NCBI RefSeq assembly: GCF_016863135.1 | Contig: NZ_BOOH01000059.1 | Coordinates: forward strand, 1 to 42,853 | Direction of reading: 5' to 3' | DNA: 42,853 nt | DNA from: Planobispora longispora | GTDB lineage: Bacteria; Actinomycetota; Actinomycetes; Streptosporangiales; Streptosporangiaceae | Part shown: one piece after another, positions 40,308-42,853 of the stretch | Position numbering within the stretch: the first letter of the stretch is position 1 | How the letters are laid out: every line of letters starts with the position of its first letter | Notes under the pieces: generated by a model | What the model saw: the letters and a program-made list of their open reading frames with translations, nothing else | The model's database searches: none | Told to the model about the DNA's origin: nothing | Position numbers and translations under genes: made by a program

Positions 40308-42809
40308 GTGAAGGCCGTCGTGATGGCGGGCGGTGAGGGGACGCGGCTCCGGCCGATGACCGCGAACCAGCCCAAGCCCCTGCTCCCAGTGGTCAACCGG
40401 CCGATCATGGAGCATGTGCTGCGCCTGCTGAAACGGCACGGGTTCACCGAGACCGTGGTGACCGTGCAGTTCCTGGCCGCCCTGGTCCGCAACTACTTCG
40501 GCGACGGCGACGAGCTCGGCATGAACCTGTACTACGCCACGGAGGAGAGGCCGCTCGGCACCGCCGGGAGCGTCAAGAACGCCGCCGACCGTCTCCGCGA
40601 CGAGCCCTTCCTGGTCATCTCCGGCGACGCGCTCACCGACATCGACCTGACCGACATGATCGACTTCCATCGGGAGAACGGCGCCCTGGTCACCATCGGG
40701 CTCAAACGCGTGCCCAACCCGCTGGAGTTCGGCATCGTCATCGTGGACGAGCAGGGCCGGGTGGAGCGGTTCCTGGAGAAGCCCACCTGGGGCCAGGTCT
40801 TCTCCGACACGGTCAACACCGGCGTCTACGTGATGGAGCCCGAAGTCCTCGACGAGGTCACCGCCGCCGGGCCGGTCGACTGGTCGGCGGACGTGTTCCC
40901 GAAGCTGCTGGAGCGGGGCGCCGCGCTCTTCGGCTACGTGGCCGACGGCTACTGGGAGGACGTCGGCACCCACGAGAGCTACCTGAGGGTCCAGGCCGAC
41001 GTGCTGTCCGGCCGGGTCAAGGTGGACATCGGGGCCTTCGAGCTCTCACCCGGCGTCTGGGTGGCCGAGGGCGCCGTGGTGGACCCCGACGCGATCCTCA
41101 AGGGCCCCCTCTACGTCGGCGACTACGCCAAGGTCGAGGCGGGGGCCGAGCTGCGGGAGTACACCGTGCTCGGCAGCAACGTGGTGGTCCGCGAGGGCGC
41201 CTTCCTGCACCGCGCCGTCGTCCACGACAACGTCTACGTCGGGCCGAGCACCAACCTGCGCGGCTGCGTGATCGGCAAGAACACCGACCTGATGACGGGC
41301 GCCCGGGTCGAGGAGAACGCCGTCGTCGGGGACGAGTGCATCATCGAGGCCGAGGCGTACGTCTCCTCCGGAGTCAAGATCTACCCGTTCAAGACCGTCG
41401 AGGCCGGGGCGCTGGTCAACACCAGCGTCATCTGGGAGTCCCGGGGGCAGCGCAACCTGTTCGGCCCGCGCGGCGTCTCCGGGCTGGTCAACGTGGAGAT
41501 CACTCCCGAGCTGTGCGTACGGCTGGCCAGCGCCTACGCCACCACCCTGAAGAAGGGCACCTCGGTCGTCACCTCCCGTGACTCCTCCCGGGCCGCCCGG
41601 GCCCTGAAACGGGCCGTGATCAGCGCCCTGAACGCCAGCGCCATCGACGTGCTCGACCTGGAGGCCGTCCCGCTGCCGGTCTCCCGCTTCCACACCGCCA
41701 AGGACAGGGCCGTCGGCGGGATCGCCCTGCGCACCACCTCCGGCGACCCGCAGAGCGTGGACATCGTCTTCATGGACGAGAGCGGCGCCGACCTGTCCCA
41801 GTCCGCCCAGCGGAGGCTGGAGCGGGTCTTCTCCCGCCAGGAGTTCCGCCGCGCCTTCCCCGGTGAGATCGCCGAGCTCAGCTTCCCCCCGCGGGTGATC
41901 GAGGACTACACGAACGAGCTGCTGCGCTGCGTGAACATGAGCGGGGTGCGCGACGCCGACATGAAGGTCGTGGTCGACTGCGCGGGCGGCACTTCGGCGC
42001 TGGTGCTGCCGAGCCTCCTCGGCCGGGTCGGGGTGGACGTGCTGACCGTCAACAACCGCCTGGACGAGGCCTCGCCCACCGAGACCTTCGCCGAGCGCCG
42101 CCGCGACCTGCAGCGCCTGTCGGAGCTCGTCAGCTCCTCCAGGGCGGCGTTCGGGGTGCGGTTCGACCCGGTGGGGGAGCGGGTCGCGCTGGTCAACGAG
42201 GCGGGCCAGCTGATCAGCGAGGAACGCGCCCTGCTGGTCGTGCTGGACCTCGTCGCGGCCGAGCGCCGGGGCGGCCGGGTGGCGCTGCCGGTGACCACCA
42301 CCCGCGTGGCCGAGCAGGTCTGCCGGTTCCACGGCGTCCAGGTCGAGTGGACCTCCACCGCGATCGACGCGCTCACCTCCGCCTCGCGGGGGCAGGACAT
42401 GGTCTTCGCCGGGGACGGGCGCGGCGGGTTCATCGTGCCGGAGTTCGGGCCCGCGGTGGACGGGCTGGCGGTGTTCCTGCGCCTGCTGGGGCTGGTCGCC
42501 AGGACCAGGCTCTCGCTCAGCCAGATCGACGCCAGGATCCCGGCGGCCAGGCTGCTGCGCCGTACGGTGCCGACGCCCTGGGCGGCCAAGGGGGCGGTGA
42601 TGCGGTCGGTCATCGAGGCCGCCGAGGGCTACCGGATCGACACCACGGACGGCGTGCGGGTCGTCGCCGACGACGGAAGCTGGGCGCTGGTGCTGCCCGA
42701 CCCCGCCGAGGCCGTCACCCATCTGTGGGCGGAGGCCTCCGACGCGGACTCCGCCCAGGCCCTCCTCGAACGCTGGGCCCAGGTCGTGGAGGACGCCGCC
42801 GGCACCTGA
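40308..42809 (+). CDS. ManC-like nucleotidyltransferase with degenerate phosphomannomutase domain
   Basis: An 833-residue three-part protein. Residues 1-235 are a sugar-1-phosphate nucleotidyltransferase ([46 protein letters not shown]), probably making GDP-mannose. About 250-375 is a left-handed beta-helix of hexapeptide repeats. Residues 385-833 match the alpha-D-phosphohexomutase fold, but the active-site TASHNP reads [10 protein letters not shown] and the metal loop DxDGDR reads FDPVGER, so the mutase is probably inactive. Length and layout match the actinobacterial ManC-like family. GTG start, SD AGAGGTG. Operon with the phosphatidyltransferase, which suggests a link to mannosylated lipids. 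Confidence 0.9.
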   Translation: MKAVVMAGGEGTRLRPMTANQPKPLLPVVNRPIMEHVLRLLKRHGFTETVVTVQFLAALVRNYFGDGDELGMNLYYATEERPLGTAGSVKNAADRLRDEPFLVISGDALTDIDLTDMIDFHRENGALVTIGLKRVPNPLEFGIVIVDEQGRVERFLEKPTWGQVFSDTVNTGVYVMEPEVLDEVTAAGPVDWSADVFPKLLERGAALFGYVADGYWEDVGTHESYLRVQADVLSGRVKVDIGAFELSPGVWVAEGAVVDPDAILKGPLYVGDYAKVEAGAELREYTVLGSNVVVREGAFLHRAVVHDNVYVGPSTNLRGCVIGKNTDLMTGARVEENAVVGDECIIEAEAYVSSGVKIYPFKTVEAGALVNTSVIWESRGQRNLFGPRGVSGLVNVEITPELCVRLASAYATTLKKGTSVVTSRDSSRAARALKRAVISALNASAIDVLDLEAVPLPVSRFHTAKDRAVGGIALRTTSGDPQSVDIVFMDESGADLSQSAQRRLERVFSRQEFRRAFPGEIAELSFPPRVIEDYTNELLRCVNMSGVRDADMKVVVDCAGGTSALVLPSLLGRVGVDVLTVNNRLDEASPTETFAERRRDLQRLSELVSSSRAAFGVRFDPVGERVALVNEAGQLISEERALLVVLDLVAAERRGGRVALPVTTTRVAEQVCRFHGVQVEWTSTAIDALTSASRGQDMVFAGDGRGGFIVPEFGPAVDGLAVFLRLLGLVARTRLSLSQIDARIPAARLLRRTVPTPWAAKGAVMRSVIEAAEGYRIDTTDGVRVVADDGSWALVLPDPAEAVTHLWAEASDADSAQALLERWAQVVEDAAGT

Positions 42810-42853
42810 GTCCCCGGGCTCATGGCGACGGGTGAGGACGTGACGACGGCCGC

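Noticed and set aside
42822-42853. Possible start of the next gene (ATG at 42822 or GTG at 42840)
   Set aside because: Only 10 or fewer codons are visible and neither start can be confirmed; GAGG before GTG 42840 is only a weak hint.

Overview
The window is about 43 kb of very GC-rich DNA, densely coded on both strands, with strong GC bias at third codon positions, many GTG starts, and several genes whose start codon lies about 6-8 bases after a TANNNT -10 hexamer (leaderless transcripts). This fits an actinobacterial chromosome. The gene set (MctP/DUF3311, flavin-independent ThyX, fused TrpEG with a Trp leader peptide, ThiC under a TPP riboswitch, a cardiolipin-synthase-type enzyme beside a ManC-like protein) resembles Streptomycetales/Streptosporangiales; the exact genus is inference. 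No rRNA, tRNA, CRISPR array, insertion sequence or prophage is visible. The only clear mobile element is an intein in ThyX.

Layout. 1-5100: a GlxA/AraC regulator divergent from a saccharopine-dehydrogenase-fold reductase, then a kinase / acyl-CoA dehydrogenase pair divergent from a small DUF6285-like gene, which together look like the LvaA/LvaC/LvaB 4-hydroxyacyl-CoA module. 5100-7830: a monocarboxylate-type Na+ symporter with its DUF3311 partner, and an HxlR regulator. 7900-12400: an acyl-CoA dehydrogenase-like flavoenzyme, a VOC/carboxymuconolactone-decarboxylase-like pair, an SDR and a WYL regulator. 12400-17300: a CocE-type hydrolase, an SGNH esterase, and an FAD monooxygenase divergent from an unusual GntR-TetR double-DNA-binding-domain regulator. 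17300-19700: a Trp attenuator (13-residue leader peptide with tandem Trp codons) and fused anthranilate synthase. 19700-24500: an amidohydrolase, a two-gene ABC exporter, and thyX interrupted by a 303-residue intein carrying AP2-like and HNH domains.

24600-30100: a BNR/Asp-box beta-propeller, a flavohemoglobin, a 552-base low-GC intergenic region, a class I glutamine-amidotransferase-like protein lacking its nucleophile, an HSL-type esterase and a crotonase-fold protein lacking both hydratase glutamates. 30100-34450: an Lrp regulator divergent from an APC permease, an SRPBCC protein with an acyl-CoA dehydrogenase, and a phospholipid-methyltransferase-like enzyme. 34500-37700: a NarL-type two-component system followed by a small membrane protein. 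37700-42853: thiC with TPP riboswitch, then a CDP-alcohol phosphatidyltransferase / nucleotidyltransferase operon.

The most interesting elements are the ThyX intein, the GntR-TetR regulator whose divergent promoter carries two unrelated palindromes, the Trp attenuator, and several enzyme-fold proteins that have lost catalytic residues. Overall this is a catabolic and regulatory stretch of core and accessory genes, not a biosynthetic cluster.
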